64,000 nucleotides of DNA from Corynebacterium hindlerae (GTDB taxonomy: Bacteria > Actinomycetota > Actinomycetes > Mycobacteriales > Mycobacteriaceae). The DNA is taken from contig NZ_CP059833.1 in assembly GCF_014117265.1 (NCBI RefSeq), positions 2,511,069 to 2,575,068 of the forward strand. The letters run 5' to 3'. Positions 56,472 to 64,000 of this stretch are shown here, one piece after another. Within the stretch, counting starts at the first letter, position 1, and each line of letters opens with the position of its first letter. Under the pieces are notes generated by a model, which ran no database searches, was not told where the DNA came from, and saw only the letters and a program-made list of their open reading frames with translations. Both the position numbers and the translations under genes were made by a program.

Positions 56472-58475
56472 TCAGCTCCTGTACTCAGTTACTTCGCGCC
56501 AGGCGAGGGCCTCGCGCCGCTCTTCCGGGACCTCAGGCAGCACAAAAATGTGCGCGACGTCGTCCCACGGGCGCAGTTCCACATAATTGTCGGAACCCCA
56601 CGTGTAGCTGGCGCCGGTCACCAGATCATGCACCGGGAAGGTGCCGGTGACACCGAGTTTAGTCAGATCAAGACGCACCGTGGCCCCTTGAGCATTGAAA
56701 GAATCAAGGTTCACAACCACGAGGATGCAGTTGCCCGTCAAGGCGTCCACCTTGGAGTAGGCAAGGATCTGATCGTTGTCAGTGTCGTGGAAGTGAATGT
56801 TACGCAACTGCTGCAGCGCAGGCTGCTCCCGGCGGATCCGGTTGAGCAGCGTAATGAAGCTCTCCAGGGAGTTCTCGCCGTACACGCGGGGGCGCAGCTC
56901 GTATTTTTCCGAATCGAGGTACTCCTCGGATCCTTCCTTCACCGGGACACTCTCGAACAGCTCGTAGCCGGAGTACACGCCCCACAGCGGGGACATGGTG
57001 GCTGCCAGCACGGCGCGGATCGCGAACATACCTGGACCACCCTTCTGCAGGGATTCATGCAGAATGTCCGGGGTGTTTACGAACAGGTTCGGGCGGGAGA
57101 TGTCCGCCATGTTCGCGATCTCAGTGGCGAACTCCGTCAGCTCCCTCTTGGAGGTCTGCCAGGTGAAGTAAGTGTAAGACTGGGAGAAACCAGCCTTGGC
57201 CAGGCCGTACAGCCGTGGCCGTCGGGTGAAGGCCTCTGCCAAGAAAATCACCTCTGGGTGATCGACGTGAACGGTATCGATCAGCCACTCCCAGAAGTTC
57301 GCTGGCTTGGTGTGCGGGTTGTCCACTCGGAACGTGGTCACGCCCCGGTTGACCCAGAACAGCACCACCCGCAGAATTTCCTCATAAATGCCCTTTTGGT
57401 CATTGTCGAAGTTCAGCGGGTAAATGTCCTGGTACTTTTTTGGTGGGTTCTCGGCGTAGGCGATGGTGCCGTCGGGAAGCACCGTGAACCACTCTGGGTG
57501 CTCCGCCGCCCACGGGTGGTCGGGCGCGCACTGCAACGCCAGGTCCAGCGCGATTTCGATGTCCAGCTCGCGGGCGCGAGCGATCAGCGCGTCAAAGTCC
57601 TCGAGGGTGCCGAGCTTCGGGTGGACGGCGTCATGGCCGCCATCCTTGGAGCCAATGGCCCACGGGGATCCGACGTCCGTGGCCGATGGGGTCAGGGTGT
57701 TGTTGCGGCCCTTGCGGTTGATCTCGCCGATCGGGTGGATAGGTGGGAAGTAGACGGTGTCAAAGCCCATTCGCTTCACGCGATCCAGCTCGGCAGCGGC
57801 GGTGGCGAAGGTGCCGTGCACTGGGTTGCCATCCGCATCCCAGCCGCCGGTGGAACGAGGGAAGAATTCATACCACGAGCTCACGAGCGCTTTCCGACGC
57901 TCCACCCGCACAGTACTCGTCTGGCCACGGGTCAGCAGATCCCGCAGTGGGTGCATGCTCAGGATGCTGGAAACTTCCTTGGTGAAGGCCGGTGCTACGC
58001 GGGCGCGCAGATCGCCGGTGGACCGCAACGAATCGGAGACGTCTTGCAGCGTGTCGCGGTGCTCCTTCGGGGCGCCGGCGGCCACCCGCTCGAAGAGCTG
58101 GGCGCCGATCTCAATGTCATTAGTCAGTTCGGCCTCGCCCTGGCCGGCCTCGATCTTGGCGGTGACATTGTGCTTCCAGGTGGCGATCGGATCGCTCCAC
58201 ACATCGACGCGGATGGTCCAATCGCCCGGAACATCGGGAACGAAAATCCCATGCACCTGGTCAGGGTCCTCGCCGCGGGACATGATGGTACGCATCGTCT
58301 TTGCAGCAACAGCGGAATTCTCTGGCCCCTTGACGTTGAGAGTTGCGGAGATCACGTCGTGACCCTCGCGCCACGCCAGTGCGAACACTGGGATCACTTC
58401 GCCAACTACCGCTTTGGAAGGGGCCCCGCCGGCCACGTTAGGGCGTACGTCGTCGATGCCGAGTCGTCCGGTCAT
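56472..58475 (-). CDS. glgE: Alpha-1,4-glucan:maltose-1-phosphate maltosyltransferase
   Basis: GH13_3 enzyme, 667 residues; extends alpha-glucan using maltose-1-phosphate, the GlgE route from trehalose. The N-terminal domain ([24 protein letters not shown]) is typical. [16 protein letters not shown] near 240, [19 protein letters not shown] (Asp nucleophile, near 390) and [10 protein letters not shown] (Glu) are present. Start at MTGRLG with AAAGGATTT ahead; the longer frame to 58862 runs through the divergent gene. Works with GlgB. Confidence 0.96.
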   Translation of the reverse strand: MTGRLGIDDVRPNVAGGAPSKAVVGEVIPVFALAWREGHDVISATLNVKGPENSAVAAKTMRTIMSRGEDPDQVHGIFVPDVPGDWTIRVDVWSDPIATWKHNVTAKIEAGQGEAELTNDIEIGAQLFERVAAGAPKEHRDTLQDVSDSLRSTGDLRARVAPAFTKEVSSILSMHPLRDLLTRGQTSTVRVERRKALVSSWYEFFPRSTGGWDADGNPVHGTFATAAAELDRVKRMGFDTVYFPPIHPIGEINRKGRNNTLTPSATDVGSPWAIGSKDGGHDAVHPKLGTLEDFDALIARARELDIEIALDLALQCAPDHPWAAEHPEWFTVLPDGTIAYAENPPKKYQDIYPLNFDNDQKGIYEEILRVVLFWVNRGVTTFRVDNPHTKPANFWEWLIDTVHVDHPEVIFLAEAFTRRPRLYGLAKAGFSQSYTYFTWQTSKRELTEFATEIANMADISRPNLFVNTPDILHESLQKGGPGMFAIRAVLAATMSPLWGVYSGYELFESVPVKEGSEEYLDSEKYELRPRVYGENSLESFITLLNRIRREQPALQQLRNIHFHDTDNDQILAYSKVDALTGNCILVVVNLDSFNAQGATVRLDLTKLGVTGTFPVHDLVTGASYTWGSDNYVELRPWDDVAHIFVLPEVPEERREALAWREVTEYRS

Positions 58476-58524
58476 CACAAATCCTTTCGCGCTTGTACAG
58501 TACTCAGTCCAGAGTAGGTGAGCA

Positions 58525-59394
58525 GTGTCGATCGCACACGGCAACCCAGTTGTGATCCATGATGGTGGGGTGAGCGAATACAACCCAGATTTGATCATTG
58601 ACTTTGCCGACGTCACCTTTGTGCGGAATAACCGCACGTTGCTGGGGCCACTGTCCTGGCAGGTTGAGCTTGACGAGCGGTGGGTGATCATTGGTCCAAA
58701 CGGTGCGGGCAAGACCACCCTCATGCGCTTAGCGGGCGCCGAAGAATACCCGTCCGGGGGTAGCGCCCACATCATGGGGGAGCGCGTCGGCAAGACCGAC
58801 ATGCGCGACCTGCGCACCATGATCGGTGTCTCCTCCGCTGCGCTCGGCAGCCGCATCCCCAAGGACGAGACGGTAGAGGACTTGGTGGTGTCCGCCGCCT
58901 ACGCCATCCTGGGGCGCTGGCGCGAAGAATACGACCAGATGGACTTCGATCAAGCCATGGACATCCTGGAGCGCGTCGGTGCGATGCACCTAACCAAACG
59001 AACCTGGGGCACGCTTTCGGAAGGCGAACGCAAACGCGTGCTGATCGCCCGCGCGCTCATGACCAACCCGGAGCTGCTGCTTCTCGACGAACCGGGTGCC
59101 GGACTCGACTTGGGCGGTAGGGAAGACCTGGTGGGGTATCTCGGGGAACTTGCCCTGGACGCGGATGCGCCCGCCATTGTCATGATCACCCACCACGTGG
59201 AAGAAATCCCATTCGGATTCACGCACGCGATGCTGCTGGACGAGGGGAAGATCGTCGCTCAAGGACTCATTGATGATGTGTTGACGAGCGAAAACCTGAC
59301 CACGACTTTCCACCAGCAGATTCAGGTGGATCGCATCGACGGCCGATACTTTGCCCGCCGAATCCGTGGGCGGGGTCGCCACCGGGCGGGCTAG
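58525..59394 (+). CDS. ABC transporter ATP-binding protein
   Basis: 289 residues. Walker [10 protein letters not shown] near 58, Q-loop region, signature LSEGERKR near 172, Walker B LLLLDEPG near 190 and switch His MITHHVEE near 225. No permease gene adjoins it, so it may act alone or with a distant partner; close relatives are often annotated as iron- or molybdate-type ATPases (ModF-like). GTG 58525 is taken; GTG 58570 is a possible shorter start. Divergent from glgE by 49 bases, the C. glutamicum order. Confidence 0.85.
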   Translation: MSIAHGNPVVIHDGGVSEYNPDLIIDFADVTFVRNNRTLLGPLSWQVELDERWVIIGPNGAGKTTLMRLAGAEEYPSGGSAHIMGERVGKTDMRDLRTMIGVSSAALGSRIPKDETVEDLVVSAAYAILGRWREEYDQMDFDQAMDILERVGAMHLTKRTWGTLSEGERKRVLIARALMTNPELLLLDEPGAGLDLGGREDLVGYLGELALDADAPAIVMITHHVEEIPFGFTHAMLLDEGKIVAQGLIDDVLTSENLTTTFHQQIQVDRIDGRYFARRIRGRGRHRAG

Positions 59395-59405
59395 AATCGC
59401 TAGCT

Positions 59406-60167
59406 ATGGAAGGAATCCGTGGCGCCAAGCTCGCAGCAACAGTGCTCCTCGTCCGCGACAGCGCACTCGGCATGGAAGTGTACGTGCAGGAGCGCGTCGC
59501 TGAGATGCCCACGTTCCCCAACACCACCGTTTTCCCCGGTGGTGTGCTCGATGAACGAGACCTCGGTGACGGCGATGGGGTGGAGGCGCAGCGGTGGAGC
59601 ACACTGCTGCAGATCGAGCCAGCCATCGCGCACGGCCTGGTGATGGCTGCCGTCCGGGAAGTATTCGAGGAAACCGGAATCCTCCTAGCCCGGCACCGCA
59701 CCGGCGAGCTGGTCTCTGACGCCGTGCAGTACCACTACGCCCGCCCGCTGCTGGAAAATCACGAACTGGCTTTCACCGATTTCCTCCACGACAACGATCT
59801 GACTGTGGCCACAGACCTGCTGTATCCCTTCGCTCGTTGGGTGGGGCCGGGGCCAGTGGCACCGAAATTTGATGCCTTCTCTTTCGTGGCCCAAGCACCG
59901 CTCGGGCAAATGCCAGACGGCGCCACCCGGGAAGCTGCCTCCACCGGCTGGTTCCTGCCCTCCGTGATCTTGGGTGGTTGGAAAACTGGGCTGCTGCGCC
60001 TGGTCATTCCAACCTGGGCGCAGCTGACCGCCCTCACTGAATTCCACACCGTGGCGGATTTGGAAGCCTCCCTCATCAACGTGGATATGACCCCGATCAT
60101 CGGAGACCCCGACGACCCGTTCTTCGATGAATTCTTTCTCTACGGAGACCTGCCGGAGCGATTTTGA
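59406..60167 (+). CDS. NUDIX hydrolase
   Basis: 253 residues, with the NUDIX helix REVFEETGILL at about 83-93 and the preceding GGVLDER loop. Larger than the minimal NUDIX fold; the C-terminal part (WFLPSVILGGWKTG) resembles the NUDT19/coenzyme-A diphosphatase group, so CoA or another nucleoside-diphosphate conjugate is a possible substrate. Its TGA overlaps the next TTG start (TTGA). Confidence 0.85.
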   Translation: MEGIRGAKLAATVLLVRDSALGMEVYVQERVAEMPTFPNTTVFPGGVLDERDLGDGDGVEAQRWSTLLQIEPAIAHGLVMAAVREVFEETGILLARHRTGELVSDAVQYHYARPLLENHELAFTDFLHDNDLTVATDLLYPFARWVGPGPVAPKFDAFSFVAQAPLGQMPDGATREAASTGWFLPSVILGGWKTGLLRLVIPTWAQLTALTEFHTVADLEASLINVDMTPIIGDPDDPFFDEFFLYGDLPERF

Positions 60168-61267
60168 TCAACCTCGACGAAGCCCGCTACCTCACCTCAC
60201 GCACCATCGACCCCTGCCCGGAAACCGACCCATTCAAGCGGGCCACGCTGCTTAAGAAAGAACACGGCGAGTTCTCCCGCGCCGTCGCCGAGCTCCTTGA
60301 TGCCCGCGCAGGCGGGAAACTTCCGACCCACTGGTACGCCGACAGTGACAGCGCCCAGCAAGCCACCCCACTGCCCGTGGCCCAGGTGAGATTCGACCGA
60401 ATCCGTGAGGTGCTCGGCAGCCCCCGCGTCCACGACGTCACCTGCTCCATCGGCACCGAAGGCTCCGCGGCGGCCGGACTCGAGTACTTCGGCTCCGACC
60501 TGTCGCTGCCACGCCTGATCATGGCTAAAGCCAACGTAACCGGCCACTTTTTCCAGGCCGACGCTCTGCGCCCGGCCATGACCGCCGATGTGGTCATCGC
60601 CGATCCCGCCCGGCGGGCTGGCGGCCGACGCATCACCGCGCCGCAGGACCTGATCCCGCCCCTGCCTGACCTGCTGGCGACCATTTCCGGCGAGGCAGCC
60701 ATCAAGTGCGCTCCCGGTATCGATTACACCTCCTGGGAGGGGCTGGTCTCCGTGGTCAGCGTCGACGGCGGGGTCAAGGAAGCCTGCCTTTACACTCCGG
60801 GGCTGGCTGGCGGGATCACCCGGGAGGCCGTGGTGATTCGGGGCAGGGGCGTCGATAAGCTCAGCGATGCCCTCCCGTCCGCCGACGAACTCGCCGCTCC
60901 GCACGGCACCTACCTTATTGACCCCGACGGCGCGATCGTGCGCGCCGGGCTCGTGCGCCAGTTCGCGGTGCGCGAGGGACTGTGGATGCTGGACGAGCGC
61001 ATCGCATACCTCACCGGCGACCGGATTCCGGACGGCTACACCGGGTTCCCGATCCTGGAACAGGTGCCGCTGAAGAAGTTGAAGGGTGCTCTCGCGTCGT
61101 TTCAGCCGGGCTCGCTGGAGATTTTGGTGCGTGGGGTGGACATTGATCCGGATGCGCTGCGCAAGAAATTGCGGCCGCGTGGGGAGCGTCCGATGGCCGT
61201 CGTGGTGACGCGGATCGGGTCCCAGGGGGTGGCGTTCATCTGTGGGGCGCGCGGGGTAGGATCGTAA
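60164..61267 (+). CDS. Class I SAM-dependent methyltransferase (THUMP-like C-terminus)
   Basis: 367 residues. SAM site VHDVTCSIGTEGSAAAG near 90 and an acidic VVIADPARRAGGRRI near 145, where other rRNA or tRNA methyltransferases have NPPY. The C-terminal part (PLKKLKGALASFQPGSLEILVRGVDIDPDALRKKL) matches the THUMP-like domain found with this group. Target unknown, probably RNA. TTG start overlapping the NUDIX stop. Confidence 0.78.
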   Translation: MINLDEARYLTSRTIDPCPETDPFKRATLLKKEHGEFSRAVAELLDARAGGKLPTHWYADSDSAQQATPLPVAQVRFDRIREVLGSPRVHDVTCSIGTEGSAAAGLEYFGSDLSLPRLIMAKANVTGHFFQADALRPAMTADVVIADPARRAGGRRITAPQDLIPPLPDLLATISGEAAIKCAPGIDYTSWEGLVSVVSVDGGVKEACLYTPGLAGGITREAVVIRGRGVDKLSDALPSADELAAPHGTYLIDPDGAIVRAGLVRQFAVREGLWMLDERIAYLTGDRIPDGYTGFPILEQVPLKKLKGALASFQPGSLEILVRGVDIDPDALRKKLRPRGERPMAVVVTRIGSQGVAFICGARGVGS

Positions 61268-61286
61268 AAAACGAAACGGAGGAACG

Positions 61287-62063
61287 ATGCCCGCTATTGT
61301 GGTCCTGGTAAAGAATGTGCCGGACACCTGGTCAACAAAGACACTGAATGAGGACTTCACCCTCCACCGCGAGGGCGTCGATGAGGTTATCGACGAAATC
61401 AACGAATACGCCGTGGAGCAGGCACTACGCATCCGCGAAGCGAACCCCGGACACGAGGTAATCGCACTATCCGCTGGCCCATTCCGGGCGCAGGAGGCGC
61501 TGCGGAAGGCGCTCGCGATGGGGGCGGACAAGGCCGTGCTGCTTTCCGACGCCGCCCTTGCCGGATCCGACGTGCTCGGCACGGCGTGGGCCCTGACCAG
61601 CGCGATCAATACTCTGGGTGATGTCCAGCTGATCGTCGCCGGGAACGCCTCGTCCGACGGCGCGATGGGGGCGCTGCCGGGAATCCTCGCGGAGTACCGT
61701 CAGATTCCATCGCTCACGAACCTGTCCTCCGTTGCCGTAGCCGACGGCGTGGTCTCGGGAGTCAAGGAAGCCCCAGAAGGCTCCTACCAGCTGCAGGCGT
61801 CGTTGCCGGCGCTGATCTCTGTGACAGAAAAGACGGACAAGCCGCGGTTCCCTAATTTCAAGGGCATCATGGCTGCAAAGAAAGCCGACATTGCCGTGCT
61901 CACCCTGGCGGAAGTGGGGGTCGACCCTTCGCAAGTGGGACTGGCCAACGCCGCAACGGCTGTCACCGCAGCTGAGCCACGCCCGGAGCGCGACGGTGGG
62001 GAAATGGTGTACACCGACGGCGCAGAGCGCATCTACCAGTTCATTCAGGAGGCCATCAAGTGA
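61287..62063 (+). CDS. etfB: Electron transfer flavoprotein beta subunit
   Basis: 258 residues (FixA). Starts IVVLVKNVPDTWS; the AMP-binding loop IVAGNASSDGAMGALPGILAEY is at about 120-141, and LPALISVTEKTDKPRFPNFKGIMAAKK near 172-198 is the ETF-beta recognition region. Carries electrons from acyl-CoA dehydrogenases to the respiratory chain with EtfA. Overlaps etfA by four bases. Confidence 0.95.
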   Translation: MPAIVVLVKNVPDTWSTKTLNEDFTLHREGVDEVIDEINEYAVEQALRIREANPGHEVIALSAGPFRAQEALRKALAMGADKAVLLSDAALAGSDVLGTAWALTSAINTLGDVQLIVAGNASSDGAMGALPGILAEYRQIPSLTNLSSVAVADGVVSGVKEAPEGSYQLQASLPALISVTEKTDKPRFPNFKGIMAAKKADIAVLTLAEVGVDPSQVGLANAATAVTAAEPRPERDGGEMVYTDGAERIYQFIQEAIK

Positions 62064-62926
62064 CGTACGTACTCGCAGCAGGGTCCCACACCCTGGAACT
62101 GATCGCGGCTGCCCAGGTGCTGGGCGATGTCACCGTCGTGTCCTTTGACGAGGAACAGTACCCCGCCAACATTGTCCGCTGCTCCGCCGAGGGGCGCGTA
62201 GTGATGCCGGCGGTGGATGCGCTGTCCATGCTCGCGGCCCAGAACCCGCAGCCGATTGTGCTGCTCGCGGACTCCGTGGGCAACGAGATCGCCGGTCGTC
62301 TCGCTGCCCGTCTCGCCTCCGGCGTGCTCACCAACGTGGTGGGCATCAACGCGGACCGTACCGCGCAACTGTCCATCTTCGGCGACACCATCTCCGGCAC
62401 CGCAGCGGTGGGTGGCACCAGCCCGATCTACACCATCCGCCCCGGCTCTGTCACCCCGGTACACCCCGGTTCCGGTGCGGTGACCACCATGGAACTCCCA
62501 GCAGCTGGCGTTATGGATGCTCAAGTAACTGGCTTCACCCCGGCTGTTGAGGGGGAGCGCCCTGAACTGGCGACCGCTAAGGTCGTGGTGTCTGGTGGGC
62601 GCGGCGTCGGCGAGAGTGGCTTCGCAGAGTACGTTGAGCCGCTTGCCGACGCCCTGGGCGGCGCCGTGGGTGCCACCCGCGACGCGGTCGACGACGGCCA
62701 GTACCCAGCTCAGTACCAGGTGGGACAAACCGGTGTGACGGTGTCGCCAGATCTATACATCGCGCTCGGTATCTCGGGAGCCATCCAGCACACCTCGGGT
62801 ATGCAGACCTCGAAGAAGATCATCGCTGTGAACAACGACGAGGACGCCCCGATCTTTAAGATCGCCGACCTCGGTGTCGTCGGCGACGTGGAAGACATCA
62901 TCCCTGAGCTGCTGAAGAAGTTCTAG
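62060..62926 (+). CDS. etfA: Electron transfer flavoprotein alpha subunit
   Basis: 288 residues (FixB), somewhat short at the N-terminal domain. The C-terminal FAD domain is complete: [10 protein letters not shown] near 175, [22 protein letters not shown] near 225-246 and [23 protein letters not shown] near 255-277. GTG start inside the etfB end. Its TAG shares a base with the next GTG. Confidence 0.95.
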   Translation: MTYVLAAGSHTLELIAAAQVLGDVTVVSFDEEQYPANIVRCSAEGRVVMPAVDALSMLAAQNPQPIVLLADSVGNEIAGRLAARLASGVLTNVVGINADRTAQLSIFGDTISGTAAVGGTSPIYTIRPGSVTPVHPGSGAVTTMELPAAGVMDAQVTGFTPAVEGERPELATAKVVVSGGRGVGESGFAEYVEPLADALGGAVGATRDAVDDGQYPAQYQVGQTGVTVSPDLYIALGISGAIQHTSGMQTSKKIIAVNNDEDAPIFKIADLGVVGDVEDIIPELLKKF

Positions 62927-64000
62927 TGTATTTCGATCACGCTGCTACCACACCGATCCGCCAGGTAGCGCGAGATGCCTGGCTAGCGGCCTCCGAGTTT
63001 CTCAACCCCGCCGGCCAGTACGCGGCGGGGAGGGCGGCGAACCGGGCGTTATCCGAGGCCCGGGAAGCGGTGGCCTCCCTGCTGGACTGCGAGCCGATCG
63101 AAGTCATTTTCACCGGTTCCGGTACTGAGGCCGACAACCTGGCCATTCAGGGCCTGTTTCGGCAGTCGGAGCTTAGCCGCGTGGTCTCCACCGAGATCGA
63201 ACACCCGGCGGTGCTGGAAACCGTGGCGGCCCTTGGCGCGGACGTTGCGATGCTGCCACTTACCGACGGACGGGTGTCCTCCTTCGAGCCATTGGCCGAG
63301 CCTGCGGCCCTGGCCACCTGCATGTGGGCGAACAACGAAACGGGCATCCTCCAGCCGGTCCATGAGCTGGTTGAGGCAGCGGGGCAGACCCCGGTACATG
63401 TGGACGCGGTGCAGGCAGTGGGGCACATCCCTGTGTCCTTTGCTTCGCTCGGCGCCACCACACTGGCTGCCTCTGCGCACAAGTTCGGCGGGCCGAGGGG
63501 CGTCGGGATCCTGCTGGCGCGCCGCTCCGGGCTGGCACCCACCCTGTACGGTGGCGGCCAGCAGCGAGGGATCCGCCCCGGCACCATCGACGTGGCGGGA
63601 GCCGTGGCAACGGCAGCGGCTTTGCGCGAGGCAGTGGCGGAGATCGACACAGAACAGGCACGGCTGTCCGAGCTGCGTGATCGGCTCCGCGCAGGCATCG
63701 AGCTTATCGACGGCGCAGTCATCCATTCAACGGGCGACCTCCTACCGGGACACCTGCACGTTTCTTTCCCAGGGGCCGAAGGCGACAGCCTGATCATGCT
63801 TTTAGACATGCTCGGAGTGGCGGCGTCCACGGGATCGGCGTGTGCGAGTGGCGTGAACCGCGCGAGCCACGTCCTGCTCGCCATGGGGGTGCCTGAGGAG
63901 GTGGCGCGGGGCGCCTTGCGGCTGACCCTCGGTCGGACAACCACGTCGGATGAAGTCGAGTTTTTACTAGCCCACTTGGGGGGAATAGCCCGTCAAGCCC
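62926..64000 (+). CDS. NifS/IscS-type cysteine desulfurase, 3' end cut by window
   Basis: PLP enzyme that takes sulfur from cysteine. 358 codons seen, frame open to base 64000, so the end lies outside. Motifs: YFDHAATTP at 2-10, ANNETG at 135-140, the PLP lysine K186 in SAHKFGGPRG, and the sulfur-accepting C306 in STGSACASG. Starts with GTG sharing a base with the etfA stop (TAGTG). The etfBA-nifS order is conserved in corynebacteria; it likely supplies sulfur for Fe-S or thionucleoside synthesis. Confidence 0.93.
   Translation, partial: MYFDHAATTPIRQVARDAWLAASEFLNPAGQYAAGRAANRALSEAREAVASLLDCEPIEVIFTGSGTEADNLAIQGLFRQSELSRVVSTEIEHPAVLETVAALGADVAMLPLTDGRVSSFEPLAEPAALATCMWANNETGILQPVHELVEAAGQTPVHVDAVQAVGHIPVSFASLGATTLAASAHKFGGPRGVGILLARRSGLAPTLYGGGQQRGIRPGTIDVAGAVATAAALREAVAEIDTEQARLSELRDRLRAGIELIDGAVIHSTGDLLPGHLHVSFPGAEGDSLIMLLDMLGVAASTGSACASGVNRASHVLLAMGVPEEVARGALRLTLGRTTTSDEVEFLLAHLGGIARQA

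Noticed and set aside
56550..58517. 655-codon ORF antisense to glgE
   Set aside because: Shadow of glgE; no recognisable domain.

Overview
The window looks like chromosome from a Corynebacterium (Mycobacteriales, Actinobacteria). Support comes from the high-GC coding style, frequent GTG/TTG starts and gene orders typical of the genus: argS-lysA-hom, rho-prfA-prmC-sua5-wecA-atpI-atpBEFHAGDC-DUF2550-nucS, and glgB/glgE divergent from an ABC ATPase-NUDIX-methyltransferase-etfBA-nifS run. Between hom and thrB sits a short threonine synthase gene, a mycobacterial-type order.

Layout. 1-7.5 kb: SNF2 helicase (5' cut by the window) with a SWIM-finger partner, then an SbcD-like nuclease and a Rad50/SbcC-like ATPase. 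7.5-9.1 kb: yceI divergent from a marR gene with a palindrome over the yceI promoter, then a PspC protein. 9.2-10.6 kb: a decayed IS1249-like element that split a small minus-strand gene. 10.7-14.1 kb: double-unit Lrp/AsnC regulator divergent from an MFS exporter and an amidohydrolase. 14.3-18.75 kb: three insertion sequences nested inside one another (an IS3-family element inside an IS256-family element inside another IS3-family element), ending next to tRNA-Arg(CCG). 19.1-23.9 kb: lutABC divergent from lldP (lactate use). 24-30.3 kb: argS, lysA, hom, thrC, thrB. 30.3-33.4 kb: a cassette of secreted or membrane-anchored unknowns (the first with an in-frame amber) and a polytopic membrane protein. 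33.4-35.2 kb: fadD-type ligase. 35.4-50.6 kb: rho to nucS, including the ATP synthase operon. 50.6-52.5 kb: small membrane protein, methylmalonyl-CoA epimerase, thiamine-binding protein and a CnoX-like co-chaperone. 52.5-54.3 kb: a lower-GC locus with a secreted Cys-containing protein, a small membrane protein and a CPBP-family membrane protein, resembling a toxin/immunity cassette whose first and last genes carry lesions at their 5' ends. 54.35-58.5 kb: glgE-glgB. 58.5-64 kb: ABC ATPase, NUDIX, methyltransferase, etfB, etfA and a nifS-type desulfurase cut by the window end.

Most genes are housekeeping. The places that deserve attention are the nested IS stack, the IS-split small gene, the 52.7-54.3 kb cassette, the amber-interrupted ORF at 30.3 kb, the hook-less Rad50-like ATPase, and several dyad elements at divergent promoters. 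All family assignments come from motifs and recall of families; no database search was run.
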